Below, one piece after another: positions 15,573 through 23,850 of a DNA stretch of 42,384 nucleotides; the stretch's first letter is position 1, and every line of letters begins with the position of its first letter. The notes under the pieces were generated by a model. The model had not been told where the DNA came from. It made no database searches and saw nothing but the letters and a program-made list of their open reading frames with translations. The stretch spans positions 1 through 42,384 of the forward strand of contig JADLFV010000116.1 of NCBI GenBank assembly GCA_020849625.1. The letters are read 5' to 3'. A program made the position numbers and the translations under genes. This DNA is from Phycisphaeraceae bacterium (lineage in GTDB: Bacteria > Planctomycetota > Phycisphaerae > Phycisphaerales > Phycisphaeraceae).

Positions 15573-17586
15573 AGAAAGACAATGGCGGATGGCGGATGGC
15601 GGATGGCGGATGGTTCAGAAGCCGCGCCTGTGCGTTGATCCATCCGCTATCCGCTATCCGCCACCCGCCATATCGCGCCAGCGCGGTGCGGTGATGATCG
15701 TCGTGCTGCTGGCGTTGCTGCTGCTGGCGGCCCTGGTGTTCTATGTCTTCAACCTCGGTTGGGCGGCCCAGCAGCGGGTGGTGGCCCAGAATGCCGCCGA
15801 TGCCACAGCCTACAGCGGCGGCGGCTGGGTGGCGCGCTCCATGAACGAGGTGGCGCTGAACAACATCGCCATGGCCCGCCTGATCGCCCTGATCAACGTC
15901 ATGGACTCGGCCCCCATGGCCGTGGAGCACACGCTGATCGATCAGCGGGCACTCAAGCAGCAGATCGAAGATCAGTTCCGTCGCGGCGTGCCTGATTTCT
16001 GGATGCAGAGGGCCTTGACTGAAATACTCTCCGCCGTGCAGATGGAGGTCGCGGCTCTGGAGCCGGTCAACGCCCAACTCAACCAGAGCGGCTTCGACAT
16101 GCGCACGCTGACCTACTACGACGCACCGGGCGGCAAGGGCAAGTTCTGGACGGCCATGGAGTCGGTCGATGCCGCCAGTCAAGTGACGTTGAACAACCTG
16201 GGCGAAGCAGCCCAGATGGCCGCCATGGAAGCCGGGCGACACAACCTCAGCGAATCTAAGGACGGCGTGGCGCTGTTGCTGCCGGCCAACAATGGGCTGC
16301 CCTGGAAGCGTGGCAACTTCGATGACTTCCGCTCCGTGCTCGGGGCCCGCGGCTCCTACAGCGGCCTGCCCCCGCGGACGGTCGAAACCGCTCGCGATCC
16401 TGATTGGTTCAACTATCGCGGACCCTACGATGCTGTCTTCGGCTGGCGCTGGTTCGACAATCAGCAGCAGAGCTGGTTGCGCGGGGTCAGCCAGAATCCG
16501 GTGCCCATCGGCTCCGGCGGCGGCGGGCGATGGGAAACACGCCAGCCCGATCCGCAGTTCTATATCGTCTTCGGCCCACAGCGCTGGATGCTTGACAGCC
16601 TCGACAACCTTGAGACCGGCCTGCTGCGCTACAGCCGCTTTGCCCGCGACATGGACAACCTCGGTGATGACATCCACGTTACCTCAACGGTCTTCTGGAT
16701 GGACCAGTTGGCCCGCATCAAACTCAATTATCTCTGGCCCGGCGGCGGTATGGTCAATGTGACGCACCCGGAGTGGATTGACGATTTCGATGAAGCCCGC
16801 AGCATCGCCGCCGCCACTCGGGACAGGATCAAAGCCACGCGCTTCGTCGTGGTCGAGCTCAAGAGCATTTATCCAGCCAGCAGTTCCAAGTTCGGCAGCG
16901 ACGGCAGTTGGGCTTATGTCCGTGAGGGCCGCTGGGCCAGCCCGCGCATCTTTTACAGCCGTAGCTGGATGGATCCCACTTACTGGGGCGCTGACAAGAT
17001 CGCCGACCACATCTGGCGAACCAATTGGAGCTACCAGGACACCGACGACACCGAACTGGGCCTGCCGCTGCGCACCGACCCGGACGGCAAGGTGATCCCC
17101 TACACCATCTACCGCGTGGACGAGTACATGTTTGCCGGCATCGACGTGGGCCAAGACGTCGAGGTGGGCAACCCGCACAACTTCGCCAGCCGCAATGATC
17201 TGCCTGCCCCGATCGATTTCGATCACCAGCAGGTGCCGATGGATAACAGCAGCCGGGCGCAGTTCTTTACGTACCTCGGCGTGGTGCGGCAGGACGCCGG
17301 CGGCCGCCTGTGGCCAGGTCAGTTCGACGCGGACAAGACGCATCCGCGCGTGGCCCTGGCTCAGGTGCGGCTGTTCAACAATCACTCCTGGGACATGTGG
17401 ACGCCGATGTGGCACGCCCAGTTGGAGCCGGTGAGCGACTACGACACCTGGCTGGCCACCCTGGAGCGCGACGCATCCCTGCTGGCCACCGTGCCCGATC
17501 TGCCGATCGAGTTCGATATCGGAGAGTTACAAACATACCTGACCAGCCTGCTCCCGCTGGTGCAGGCGGATCTGATGGTGCATTGA
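15565..17586 (+). CDS. TadG-like membrane protein with repeat-derived N-terminus
   Basis: The 673-residue product starts at ATG 15565, overlapping the kinase stop; AAGGGGG lies upstream. Residues 1-40 are encoded by a fold-back repeat and have an odd Trp/Arg/Gly-rich sequence. The normal start of such a protein follows: RGAVMIVVLLALLLLAALVF (40-59), a membrane helix, then QNAADATAYSGGGWVARSMNEVALNN, the helical region found after the membrane segment in TadG-type (Flp pilus assembly) proteins. The remaining 500 residues are a large, aromatic-rich soluble part with no recognised domain. I infer an envelope-anchored structural role with the TadE-like neighbours. No ATPase (TadA) or inner-membrane TadB/C gene is in the window. 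Confidence 0.75.
   Translation: MNRERQWRMADGGWRMVQKPRLCVDPSAIRYPPPAISRQRGAVMIVVLLALLLLAALVFYVFNLGWAAQQRVVAQNAADATAYSGGGWVARSMNEVALNNIAMARLIALINVMDSAPMAVEHTLIDQRALKQQIEDQFRRGVPDFWMQRALTEILSAVQMEVAALEPVNAQLNQSGFDMRTLTYYDAPGGKGKFWTAMESVDAASQVTLNNLGEAAQMAAMEAGRHNLSESKDGVALLLPANNGLPWKRGNFDDFRSVLGARGSYSGLPPRTVETARDPDWFNYRGPYDAVFGWRWFDNQQQSWLRGVSQNPVPIGSGGGGRWETRQPDPQFYIVFGPQRWMLDSLDNLETGLLRYSRFARDMDNLGDDIHVTSTVFWMDQLARIKLNYLWPGGGMVNVTHPEWIDDFDEARSIAAATRDRIKATRFVVVELKSIYPASSSKFGSDGSWAYVREGRWASPRIFYSRSWMDPTYWGADKIADHIWRTNWSYQDTDDTELGLPLRTDPDGKVIPYTIYRVDEYMFAGIDVGQDVEVGNPHNFASRNDLPAPIDFDHQQVPMDNSSRAQFFTYLGVVRQDAGGRLWPGQFDADKTHPRVALAQVRLFNNHSWDMWTPMWHAQLEPVSDYDTWLATLERDASLLATVPDLPIEFDIGELQTYLTSLLPLVQADLMVH
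15582..15671. repeat. Fold-back repeat built on GGCGGAT
   Basis: ATGGCGGATGGCGGATGG-type repeats (15582-15614) are answered after 25 bases by CCATCCGCTATCCGC... ending CCGCCAT (15640-15671). The element lies within the first 36 codons of the TadG-like gene and is read in frame. Confidence 0.92.
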
Positions 17587-17609
17587 GCCCCTCTCCTCGT
17601 TGGAGAGGT
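17587..17609. repeat. Small CCTCTCC hairpin after the TadG-like gene
   Basis: CCTCTCC, five bases, GGAGAGG forms a stem directly after the stop of the TadG-like gene and just outside the framed DUF559 unit. It is related in sequence to the larger repeat that starts at 17621. Confidence 0.6.
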
Positions 17610-17620
17610 CATAATTCCGG

Positions 17621-18052
17621 TCCCCTCTCCCCCTGGGAGAGGGTTAGGGTGAGGGCCGAATCATCATGACCCACCGCACTGAGTCTTACAACTCGCCCCA
17701 CATGACGCATCGTGCCCGCACTCTGCGCCAAAACGCTCCAACTCCTGAGCGGATCCTGTGGGGGCTGCTGCGTGCCCGACGTCTCGGCGGATTGAAATTC
17801 CGGCGGCAAGTTCCGATCGGTCCCTACGTGGCTGACTACGTCTGTGAGGATACCAGGCTCGTGGTGGAGTTGGATGGAATGACCCACGATGGCCGTGGCG
17901 CGGAGGATGCGCACCGCACGTCCTACCTTCAGCAACAAGGCCTGCGTGTGTTGCGCGTGACCAATGATGATCTGTTGACATATCCTGATGCTGTGGCGGC
18001 GCTGATTTTGAAGTCGGCCCTCACCCCGGCCCTCTCCCAGGGGGAGAGGGGG
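17621..18052. mobile_element. Candidate mobile unit: DUF559 gene framed by 38-bp inverted repeats
   Basis: The left end (17621-17658) begins TCCCCTCTCCCCCTGGGAGA and ends GGTGAGGGCCGA. The right end (18014-18052) is its reverse complement with about three mismatches (TTA against CCG). Each end also holds an internal palindrome, CCCTCTCCC...GGGAGAGGG. Between the ends is essentially one gene, a DUF559 endonuclease, whose start and C-terminus touch or use the repeats. The unit sits between two tad-like genes. I infer a self-contained insertion of about 430 bp. No target-site duplication is obvious, and mobility is not shown. Confidence 0.65.
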
Positions 18053-18073
18053 AAGGAGGAGTGTGGAACATGA
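17666..18073 (+). CDS. DUF559-family endonuclease-like protein
   Basis: A 135-residue protein of the DUF559 family, related to Vsr/very-short-patch type PD-(D/E)XK nucleases. The core is visible: ERILWGLLRARRLGGLKFRRQ, PIGPYVADYVC (the Asp of the nuclease motif), LVVELDGMTHD (Glu-x-Asp) and LRVLRVTNDDLL. Family members usually begin near MTHRARTLRQN, so ATG 17702 is a likely true start; ATG 17666 would use the GAGGG of the repeat as ribosome site. The last residues (ALTPALSQGERG) are encoded by the right repeat and are not part of the fold. The stop overlaps the start of the second TadE-like gene (ATGA). The natural target and role of DUF559 proteins are unknown to me. Confidence 0.85.
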   Translation: MTHRTESYNSPHMTHRARTLRQNAPTPERILWGLLRARRLGGLKFRRQVPIGPYVADYVCEDTRLVVELDGMTHDGRGAEDAHRTSYLQQQGLRVLRVTNDDLLTYPDAVAALILKSALTPALSQGERGKEECGT

Positions 18074-18750
18074 ACTGTTCACGATGCAACTTCGGCTCCG
18101 CCATGACTGAGACGGTGCTGTCGCTGCCGCTGATATTGTTGATCCTGGCCCTGCTGATTTTCTTCGGGCAGAACATGCAGCGCTTGCAGCGGGTGGCGGT
18201 GGTGGATCGCTACGAGGCGTGGCGGCAGATCGTCGATGCCCCGGGGCCGAAAACGGATAACGCGCTGAATACGGTCTTCTTCGGCGGCAACGCGCCGAGC
18301 CTGAAAGTGTACCCCACGGTGGGGTATTTCACTGATACCCAGGATTTTCTGGTCAGCGAAGCGCAACTGACCAGCGACCAGGCTTCCGCCTGGATGGCCA
18401 CCATGTTCGATGAACTGCCCGGCTCCATCAGCATGCAGGCCAAAGCAACCTTCGAACAACCGGTCAAAGCCCTCAGCAAATTCACCGGCCCGATCATTCA
18501 TCATCACACGGTGCTGGATGGCGATTGGCGTTACGCGCCCTGGGCGGAGTGGCGGCAGGAGGTGGATAGGACGTTGCCCGTGGTCGATTTCTGGCCGGCC
18601 CTGCGCGATGAGTTCATCATGACGCTGGAAGATCGGCTGGAACCGCTGGCGTCCTCGGGCAACGATCTGGCTACAACATTGCGTCGCTGCTATCTGAACC
18701 CGGTCGCCTATCGCGGGCCGGGCGATGAGAATTACTGGCCGCAAAAATGA
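18070..18750 (+). CDS. TadE-like membrane protein
   Basis: 226 residues from ATG 18070, nine bases after GGAGGA; the upstream GTG at 18061 has no room for a ribosome site. SAMTETVLSLPLILLILALLIFFGQN is a TadE-type segment with the conserved Thr-Glu before the hydrophobic helix. The soluble part is unknown. It is the last gene of the tad-like cluster. Its ATG overlaps the DUF559 stop, and its ribosome site lies at the edge of the right repeat, so if the DUF559 unit is inserted it now supplies the translation signal or coupling for this gene. Confidence 0.7.
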   Translation: MNCSRCNFGSAMTETVLSLPLILLILALLIFFGQNMQRLQRVAVVDRYEAWRQIVDAPGPKTDNALNTVFFGGNAPSLKVYPTVGYFTDTQDFLVSEAQLTSDQASAWMATMFDELPGSISMQAKATFEQPVKALSKFTGPIIHHHTVLDGDWRYAPWAEWRQEVDRTLPVVDFWPALRDEFIMTLEDRLEPLASSGNDLATTLRRCYLNPVAYRGPGDENYWPQK

Positions 18751-18768
18751 AACTGTTTGATCATGCGC

Positions 18769-18785
18769 ATGCCGATTGTCGGCAT
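18769..18785. repeat. Short hairpin after the tad-like cluster
   Basis: ATGCCGA, TTG, TCGGCAT gives a seven-base-pair stem 18 bases after the stop of the second TadE-like gene. No T-run follows; it could be a weak terminator. Confidence 0.4.
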
Positions 18786-18823
18786 CGTGGGTCATGGGCT
18801 GTTTCTGACTTTGGGGAACCAAC

Positions 18824-20167
18824 ATGCGCCAACCATTTTCATCCGTGCTGTGGATCGCCGTGATGTCTCTGTCCGTCTGCGTGCCGGTTTCGGCTGAGCA
18901 GCAGGACAAACCCAACAGTCCGAGCATCGGTAGTCGTGAGGAATTGATCGGCCGCTGTCTGCGTGTCAATCGCTTTTTCATGGAAAAGTACACGCAGAAG
19001 GAGGGTCCGCTGGTGATCGAGCCGGTGGCGTTACCCTGGGGCGAGGAACTGTTGGGGAACAACTCACACTTCGGCTGGCCGGTGGCGACCAAGGCGGGCG
19101 ACGCGGTCATCGTGGTCTATTTGCGTCAGCCGCAGCACACGCCGCGCTTCGGCATCGAGAAGCCCAAGGATGAATTCCTCAGCAAGGTGATGATGACCCG
19201 CTCGACGGACGGCTGTCAGACCTGGTCCAAACCGGTGGACATGCGCACGTTCGTGCAGACGGCGACCGAAGGCTGCCGCCTGGGCTTCGGCAACGGCATG
19301 GTCACCCTGGCTGATGGCACGGTGGTGCTGGTCTCGGAGTACGGCGTCTTCCGCAGTGGCGATCAGGGTGCGACGTGGGAACACCTGCCGCAGGCTTTCA
19401 GCGAAGCGCAACTGCCGGGCGATAAAGCCAACAACGGTCCGCGCGTCATCGAGCATCCCAAGTTCGGCCTGGTCACCTTCGCTCACGGCAAGGGCAGCGA
19501 CCTGATCGTGCGTTACTCCCAGGACCGCGGCGAAACATGGCATGAGATCGTGCAGAAACAGCCCGAGATCGCCCAGGCTGTCGAACCGGCCGCGATGATG
19601 CACGATGGCGCGCTGATCATCGTGGCCCGTTGTCACTCCAAGGAAAGCTTCGAGCCGGACACGCGCACCTGGCGCTACCTGCAGATGGTCAGCCGCGACG
19701 GCTGGCTGCCGCTGACGCCCGCCCTGACCACCATGCGCGTCACCGACATCACCGATGAAATCGCCATCGACGGCTACGGCCCCTGGTCGCAGGACACCGT
19801 GGATGTCTCCTACAACCCCGTCACCAGACGCATTGAAACCGTCGCCACCAACCGCAACGGCGGCGGACAGGGCCGCGAACAGCAGCGCCTGCGCATGACG
19901 CTCAACCTCTGGAGCATCGACCCGCAGCAATTGCTTGACGGTTCAAGTGACTGGCGCTTCGAGGGCACGTTGATCGCCCGCACCGGCAACATGGTCACCG
20001 GCACCGACGGCATGCACCCCGGCGGGGCGGTGATCGATGAAAAGGCCGGCGTGCAGCACATTTTCGTGTACATGGGCGAACACCTGGGCCCGGCCGGAAT
20101 CTTCCGCATCACCCGCGCCCTGGACACGCCCGCCCTCAAAGCCTTCATCGAAGCCCACCCGGAATAA
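18824..20167 (+). CDS. Secreted sialidase-fold (BNR repeat) protein
   Basis: A 447-residue protein with a signal peptide (cleavage likely after VSA, residue 24). Three Asp-box motifs, S-x-D-x-G-x-x-W, mark the beta-propeller: STDGCQTW (127-134), SGDQGATW (178-185) and SQDRGETW (232-239). Proteins of this fold include exo-sialidases and related glycoside hydrolases, but I cannot identify a full arginine triad, so the sugar released is open. It is followed after 50 bases by a sulfatase on the same strand, which suggests joint breakdown of a sulfated glycan outside the cytoplasm. Confidence 0.85.
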   Translation: MRQPFSSVLWIAVMSLSVCVPVSAEQQDKPNSPSIGSREELIGRCLRVNRFFMEKYTQKEGPLVIEPVALPWGEELLGNNSHFGWPVATKAGDAVIVVYLRQPQHTPRFGIEKPKDEFLSKVMMTRSTDGCQTWSKPVDMRTFVQTATEGCRLGFGNGMVTLADGTVVLVSEYGVFRSGDQGATWEHLPQAFSEAQLPGDKANNGPRVIEHPKFGLVTFAHGKGSDLIVRYSQDRGETWHEIVQKQPEIAQAVEPAAMMHDGALIIVARCHSKESFEPDTRTWRYLQMVSRDGWLPLTPALTTMRVTDITDEIAIDGYGPWSQDTVDVSYNPVTRRIETVATNRNGGGQGREQQRLRMTLNLWSIDPQQLLDGSSDWRFEGTLIARTGNMVTGTDGMHPGGAVIDEKAGVQHIFVYMGEHLGPAGIFRITRALDTPALKAFIEAHPE

Positions 20168-20217
20168 TCGCGCGCTGTATCATGGCGATCCGGATCAGGC
20201 CCAGTCAGGAGGCCCGC

Positions 20218-21705
20218 ATGGATCGTCGCACATTTCTGCGAAGAACGGGTGAGGCCGCCGCCCTGTGCTGTCTCGGCGGTTGCACGCCATGGATCGGCCG
20301 CATCGCCGATGCCCACCGCGATCGGCCCAACATCGTGATCATCTTCACCGATGACCAGGGCTACGGCGACCTGGGCTGCTACGGCGCCACCGGCTTCGCC
20401 ACGCCCAACATCGATCGCCTCGCGCGCCAGGGCATGCGCTTCACCGACTTCTACGTATCGCAGGCTGTGTGCAGCGCCTCGCGGGCGGCCCTGCTGACCG
20501 GCTGCTATTCCAACCGCGTCAGCATCGAGGGCGCCCTGGCGCCCTGGTACAACGTCGGCATCAACGCCGAGGAAACCACGCTGGCCGAGATGCTGAAAAC
20601 CCGCGGCTATGTCTGCGGCATCTTCGGCAAGTGGCACCTGGGCCATCAACAACAATTCCTGCCCCTGCAGCATGGCTTCGATGAATACTTCGGCCTGCCG
20701 TACTCTAACGACATGTGGCCGGTCGGTTTCGACGGCCAGCCCATCGATCCGCAGAACCCCGGCGAATACGCCAGACTGCTGCGCTACCCGCCGCTGCCGG
20801 TGATCGAGGGCAACCAGACCATCGGCTATCTGCGCACGCTCAAGGATCAGAACACGCTCACCGCCCGTTACACCAGCCGGGCTGTCAGCTTCATCGAGCG
20901 GCACAAGGATCAGCCGTTCTTCCTCTACGTGCCTCATTCCATGCCGCACGTGCCGCTCGGCGTCGCCGACCGCTTTCGCGGCTTAAGCGCCCAGGGTCTC
21001 TATGGCGACGTCATCATGGAGATCGACTGGTCCGTCGGTCGCATCATGGACACGCTCGATCGCCTGGGCCTGACCGATAACACGCTGGTGATCTTCGCCA
21101 GCGACAACGGCCCGTGGCTGAACTTCGGCAATCATGCTGGCAGCGCCGGTCCGCTGCGCGAGGGCAAAGGCGCCATGTGGGAAGGCGGCGCTCGTGTCCC
21201 CTGCATCATGCGCTGGCCGAAGCACATCGCTCCCGCCAGCGAATGCAGGCAGATGGCAGCAACCATCGACATCCTGCCCACCATTGCCGCCATCACCGGT
21301 GCGGCGCTGCCTGAAAAGCCGATCGACGGCCAGAGCATGCTGCCGCTGCTGACCGGCGAGTTGGGCGCGCGGGGGCGCGATCACTACTTTTTCTACTACA
21401 TCCGCGAGTTGCGAGCCGTGCGCCAGGGCCAGTGGAAGCTGGTCTTTCCGCACAAGTACCGCAGTTATGCCGTGTATCCGCCCGGCCGCAACGGCTGGCC
21501 CGGCAAGTACGGTGAAGGCGTGGCGGGATTGGAGCTATACGACCTGTCCCGCGACATCGGCGAGACACACAACGTGTCCGATCAATATCCTGACATCGTG
21601 GCAAGCCTCAGCGCCTTGGGGGAAACCGCCCGCGCTGAACTGGGCGATTCGCTGACCGAGCGCCAGGGCGCAGGCGTGCGTCCGCCGGGTCGCGTGGATG
21701 AGTGA
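20218..21705 (+). CDS. Sulfatase (formylglycine type), exported
   Basis: The product has 495 residues from ATG 20218 (AGGAGG upstream); a frame-extension to 20182 is not supported. The N-terminus MDRRTFLRRTG then LGGC (Cys22) suggests Tat export, possibly as a lipoprotein. Metal-binding Asp residues lie in FTDDQGYGDLGCYG (43-56). The sulfatase motif is CSASR (85-89), where Cys85 would be turned to formylglycine; the usual proline is alanine, which is accepted by the maturation enzyme in many sulfatases. GKWHLGH and SDNGPW are conserved. It hydrolyses sulfate esters, probably of a polysaccharide. It is convergent with the next gene, with stops adjacent. Confidence 0.93.
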   Translation: MDRRTFLRRTGEAAALCCLGGCTPWIGRIADAHRDRPNIVIIFTDDQGYGDLGCYGATGFATPNIDRLARQGMRFTDFYVSQAVCSASRAALLTGCYSNRVSIEGALAPWYNVGINAEETTLAEMLKTRGYVCGIFGKWHLGHQQQFLPLQHGFDEYFGLPYSNDMWPVGFDGQPIDPQNPGEYARLLRYPPLPVIEGNQTIGYLRTLKDQNTLTARYTSRAVSFIERHKDQPFFLYVPHSMPHVPLGVADRFRGLSAQGLYGDVIMEIDWSVGRIMDTLDRLGLTDNTLVIFASDNGPWLNFGNHAGSAGPLREGKGAMWEGGARVPCIMRWPKHIAPASECRQMAATIDILPTIAAITGAALPEKPIDGQSMLPLLTGELGARGRDHYFFYYIRELRAVRQGQWKLVFPHKYRSYAVYPPGRNGWPGKYGEGVAGLELYDLSRDIGETHNVSDQYPDIVASLSALGETARAELGDSLTERQGAGVRPPGRVDE

Positions 21706-22974
21706 TTACTGCCCCGGCGCGGTCCCGGCCGCCAGTCCCGCGATGCGTCCCGTGCACCAGGCCCATTGGAAGTTGAAGCCGCCGATGCGCCCGTCGGCAT
21801 CGAGGATTTCACCGACCAGGTGCAACCCGGGGCAGCAGCGCGACTGCATCGTGGCGGTGTCGATTTCCTCCAGCGGCACGCCGCCGGCCGTCACTTCCGC
21901 TTCGTTCCAGCCGCGATCGCGCAGCACCGGCAGATGCAGTTCCGTCACCGCATGAATCAGCGCGCGGCGGGCTGTTCGCGGCAGTTGCCCGCAGGTCTCC
22001 CACGGCCGAATCCCCACGCTTTCGCGCACGGCATCGGCCACCCGCTGCGGCATCAACTCCGCCAGCGCCCGCGCTGCCGTGCGCTTGGGGTGCTCAGTGG
22101 CCCGACGAACAAAGTGATCCTCCAGCGAATCGAACGTCTCGGCCGGAAGGAGTTGGCACTGAATTTCCGCACGTTTTCCTTCAGCGTGGGCGATGATCCA
22201 GACGCGCGAAGCATCCATCACCACTGGCCCACTGACGCCGAAGTGCGTCCACAACATCGCCCCCTGGCGCTGGTCCGCCTTCCTGCCATCGACAAATGTG
22301 GTCAGACGGACGTCCATCGCAATGCCTGCCAGCGATTTGTGGAAGAAGGACTCATCCAGCACCAGTGGGGCGAGAGCGGGGTGCGTGGGCATGATGCTGT
22401 GGCCGAATTGCTGGGCCAGTTGATAGCCGAACCCATCGGAGCCACTGCGAGGCAGGGATCGCCCGCCGGTGGCGAGAATGAGGCGGTTACAGGTGATCGG
22501 GGGGATCCGGGGCTTCGCTTCGCTCAGCCCGCGGCGTAGGGTGAAGACGTTGTCGTGGTGTGCGATGTCGGTGACGCGGGAGTCGGTGAGGATGTTGACG
22601 CCCAGTTGTTCGCAGCGGCGCAGCAGGGCGTCGAGCACGGTGCGGGCGCTGTCGGTGACGGGAAAGAGCTTGCCGGTGTCTTCACGCTTCAGTTGCACGC
22701 CCAGCGACTCGAACCACTGGACGGTCTGCTTGACGGTGAAGGCTGCCAGCACATTGCGGACCAGTCGGGGGTTGCCGAAGTAATCAGCGGCGCGGATGCG
22801 CTCGTGAGTGACATTGCAGCGCCCGCCGCCGGAGACCAGGATCTTGGCCCCGATCTTTTTGGCGCCATCCAGCAGCAGCACGCGCTTCTGCGGCGCAGCC
22901 TCACGGGCGAAGATGGCTGCGGCCAGCCCGGCGGCACCGGCTCCGACGATGACAATGTCAGCGCGGTCGGTCAT
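21706..22974 (-). CDS. BaiN/HI0933-family flavoprotein (NAD(P)/FAD-dependent)
   Basis: 422 residues with the FAD-binding start DIVIVGAGAAGLAAAIFARE, the GGGRCNVTH motif typical of HI0933/YhiN proteins, the ATGGRSLPRSGSDGFGY segment and the C-terminal VGEILDADGRIGGFNFQWAW. Cellular role is poorly known; relatives are proposed flavin-dependent reductases or dehydrogenases. A hairpin repeat (22510-22530) encodes GLSEAKPRIP, inserted just before the conserved ITCNRLILATGG strand. It is three bases downstream of fpr, so it belongs to the redox operon. Confidence 0.9.
   Translation of the reverse strand: MTDRADIVIVGAGAAGLAAAIFAREAAPQKRVLLLDGAKKIGAKILVSGGGRCNVTHERIRAADYFGNPRLVRNVLAAFTVKQTVQWFESLGVQLKREDTGKLFPVTDSARTVLDALLRRCEQLGVNILTDSRVTDIAHHDNVFTLRRGLSEAKPRIPPITCNRLILATGGRSLPRSGSDGFGYQLAQQFGHSIMPTHPALAPLVLDESFFHKSLAGIAMDVRLTTFVDGRKADQRQGAMLWTHFGVSGPVVMDASRVWIIAHAEGKRAEIQCQLLPAETFDSLEDHFVRRATEHPKRTAARALAELMPQRVADAVRESVGIRPWETCGQLPRTARRALIHAVTELHLPVLRDRGWNEAEVTAGGVPLEEIDTATMQSRCCPGLHLVGEILDADGRIGGFNFQWAWCTGRIAGLAAGTAPGQ
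22510..22530. repeat. Hairpin with TCGCTTCGCTC loop inside the BaiN-like gene
   Basis: GGGCT, an 11-base loop and AGCCC form a small hairpin. The same loop type occurs in the repeat at 23816-23836. The repeat is read through in frame in a loop of the protein. Confidence 0.6.
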
Positions 22975-22977
22975 AAC

Positions 22978-23784
22978 TTACCAGTAGCGTTCGAAGTGCA
23001 GGTTGCCGTCGGGGTGCTGGCGGTCGCGGGTGATGAAGCCCTGCGGCAGCAGCAGTTGCTCGCAGTCATCGACCATGTCGGGGTTGCCGCAGAGAAAAAC
23101 GTGGCATTGAGCGGGGTCAAGGGCATGGCCGGTGACTTGCTGGAAACGGGCGGGGTCGAGCAATTCGGTGACACGACCGCGCCGGCCCGGCCAGTCTTCA
23201 CGGGTGATGGTGGAGACGTAGCGCAGCGTGGGGTCTTCGCTTGCATAGCGTTCGAAGTCGGCGCGATAGCCCAGATCGCGCACGTGGCGGCAGCCTTCAA
23301 GCAGGATGAAATGCTTCCAGCGTTGCGTGCGGCGATAGGCCAGGTACATGCTGCGGAACGGCGCCAGGCCGGTGCCGGTGGCGACCATGACCAGGGTTTT
23401 GTCGTCGGGCACGCCTTCGAGGGTGAACGAGCCGACGATTTTTTCGCTCATCCACAAGCGGTCGCCGGGTTTCATCGTCCACAGCAGCGTGGTCAGCGAG
23501 CCGCCACGGATGCGGACGAGGTAGAACTCGAGGTAATCGTGTTGGCCCGGCGGTGAAGCGATGGAATATGCCCGGCGGATCATCTTCGGTCCCCGGCTGC
23601 GGCCGGCGCGAGGCGAATCGGGATCAACGCTCTGATCGGGATCGATCAGCCCCAGCGAAACCACCTGCCCCGGCTCAAAGGGCGGCGTCTGCTCGCTGTC
23701 GGGTCGCACGCGCATCACAGCCAGGTCCTCGTTGAGGTCGATCCGCTCGGTGATGATCGCGTTGTAGGGATCGGTTGTGGTCAT
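22978..23784 (-). CDS. fpr: Ferredoxin/flavodoxin-NADP+ reductase
   Basis: A 268-residue FAD enzyme moving electrons between NADPH and ferredoxin or flavodoxin. The FAD site RRAYSIASPPG and the NADP-binding GTGLAPFRSMY are visible; LFLCGNPDMVDD-like sequence (HVFLCGNPDMVD) is the usual C-terminal motif. The family's length is about 250-270. It is transcribed with the BaiN-like flavoprotein and, 66 bases upstream, a second and unrelated ferredoxin reductase. Having both types side by side is notable. Confidence 0.92.
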   Translation of the reverse strand: MTTTDPYNAIITERIDLNEDLAVMRVRPDSEQTPPFEPGQVVSLGLIDPDQSVDPDSPRAGRSRGPKMIRRAYSIASPPGQHDYLEFYLVRIRGGSLTTLLWTMKPGDRLWMSEKIVGSFTLEGVPDDKTLVMVATGTGLAPFRSMYLAYRRTQRWKHFILLEGCRHVRDLGYRADFERYASEDPTLRYVSTITREDWPGRRGRVTELLDPARFQQVTGHALDPAQCHVFLCGNPDMVDDCEQLLLPQGFITRDRQHPDGNLHFERYW

Positions 23785-23815
23785 GGGCGCAGGATCGCCT
23801 TCGTGATTCGATCCG

Positions 23816-23836
23816 ACCCTTCGCTGCGCTCAGGGT
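23816..23836. repeat. Hairpin with TCGCTGCGCTC loop between two reductase genes
   Basis: ACCCT, an 11-base loop and AGGGT. Its loop differs by one base from that of the repeat at 22510-22530, so both are copies of one family. It lies between fpr and the adrenodoxin-reductase-like gene. Confidence 0.6.
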
Positions 23837-23850
23837 TCGGCGTGATAGTG

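Noticed and set aside
12234-15671. CRISPR array
   Set aside because: The repeated units are 6-9 bases, contiguous and followed by their reverse complement. There are no spacers, no repeats of 24-40 bases and no cas genes.
18014-18073. C-terminal SALTPALSQGERG as a real domain of the DUF559 protein
   Set aside because: The residues are encoded by the flanking repeat, and the nuclease fold is complete before them.
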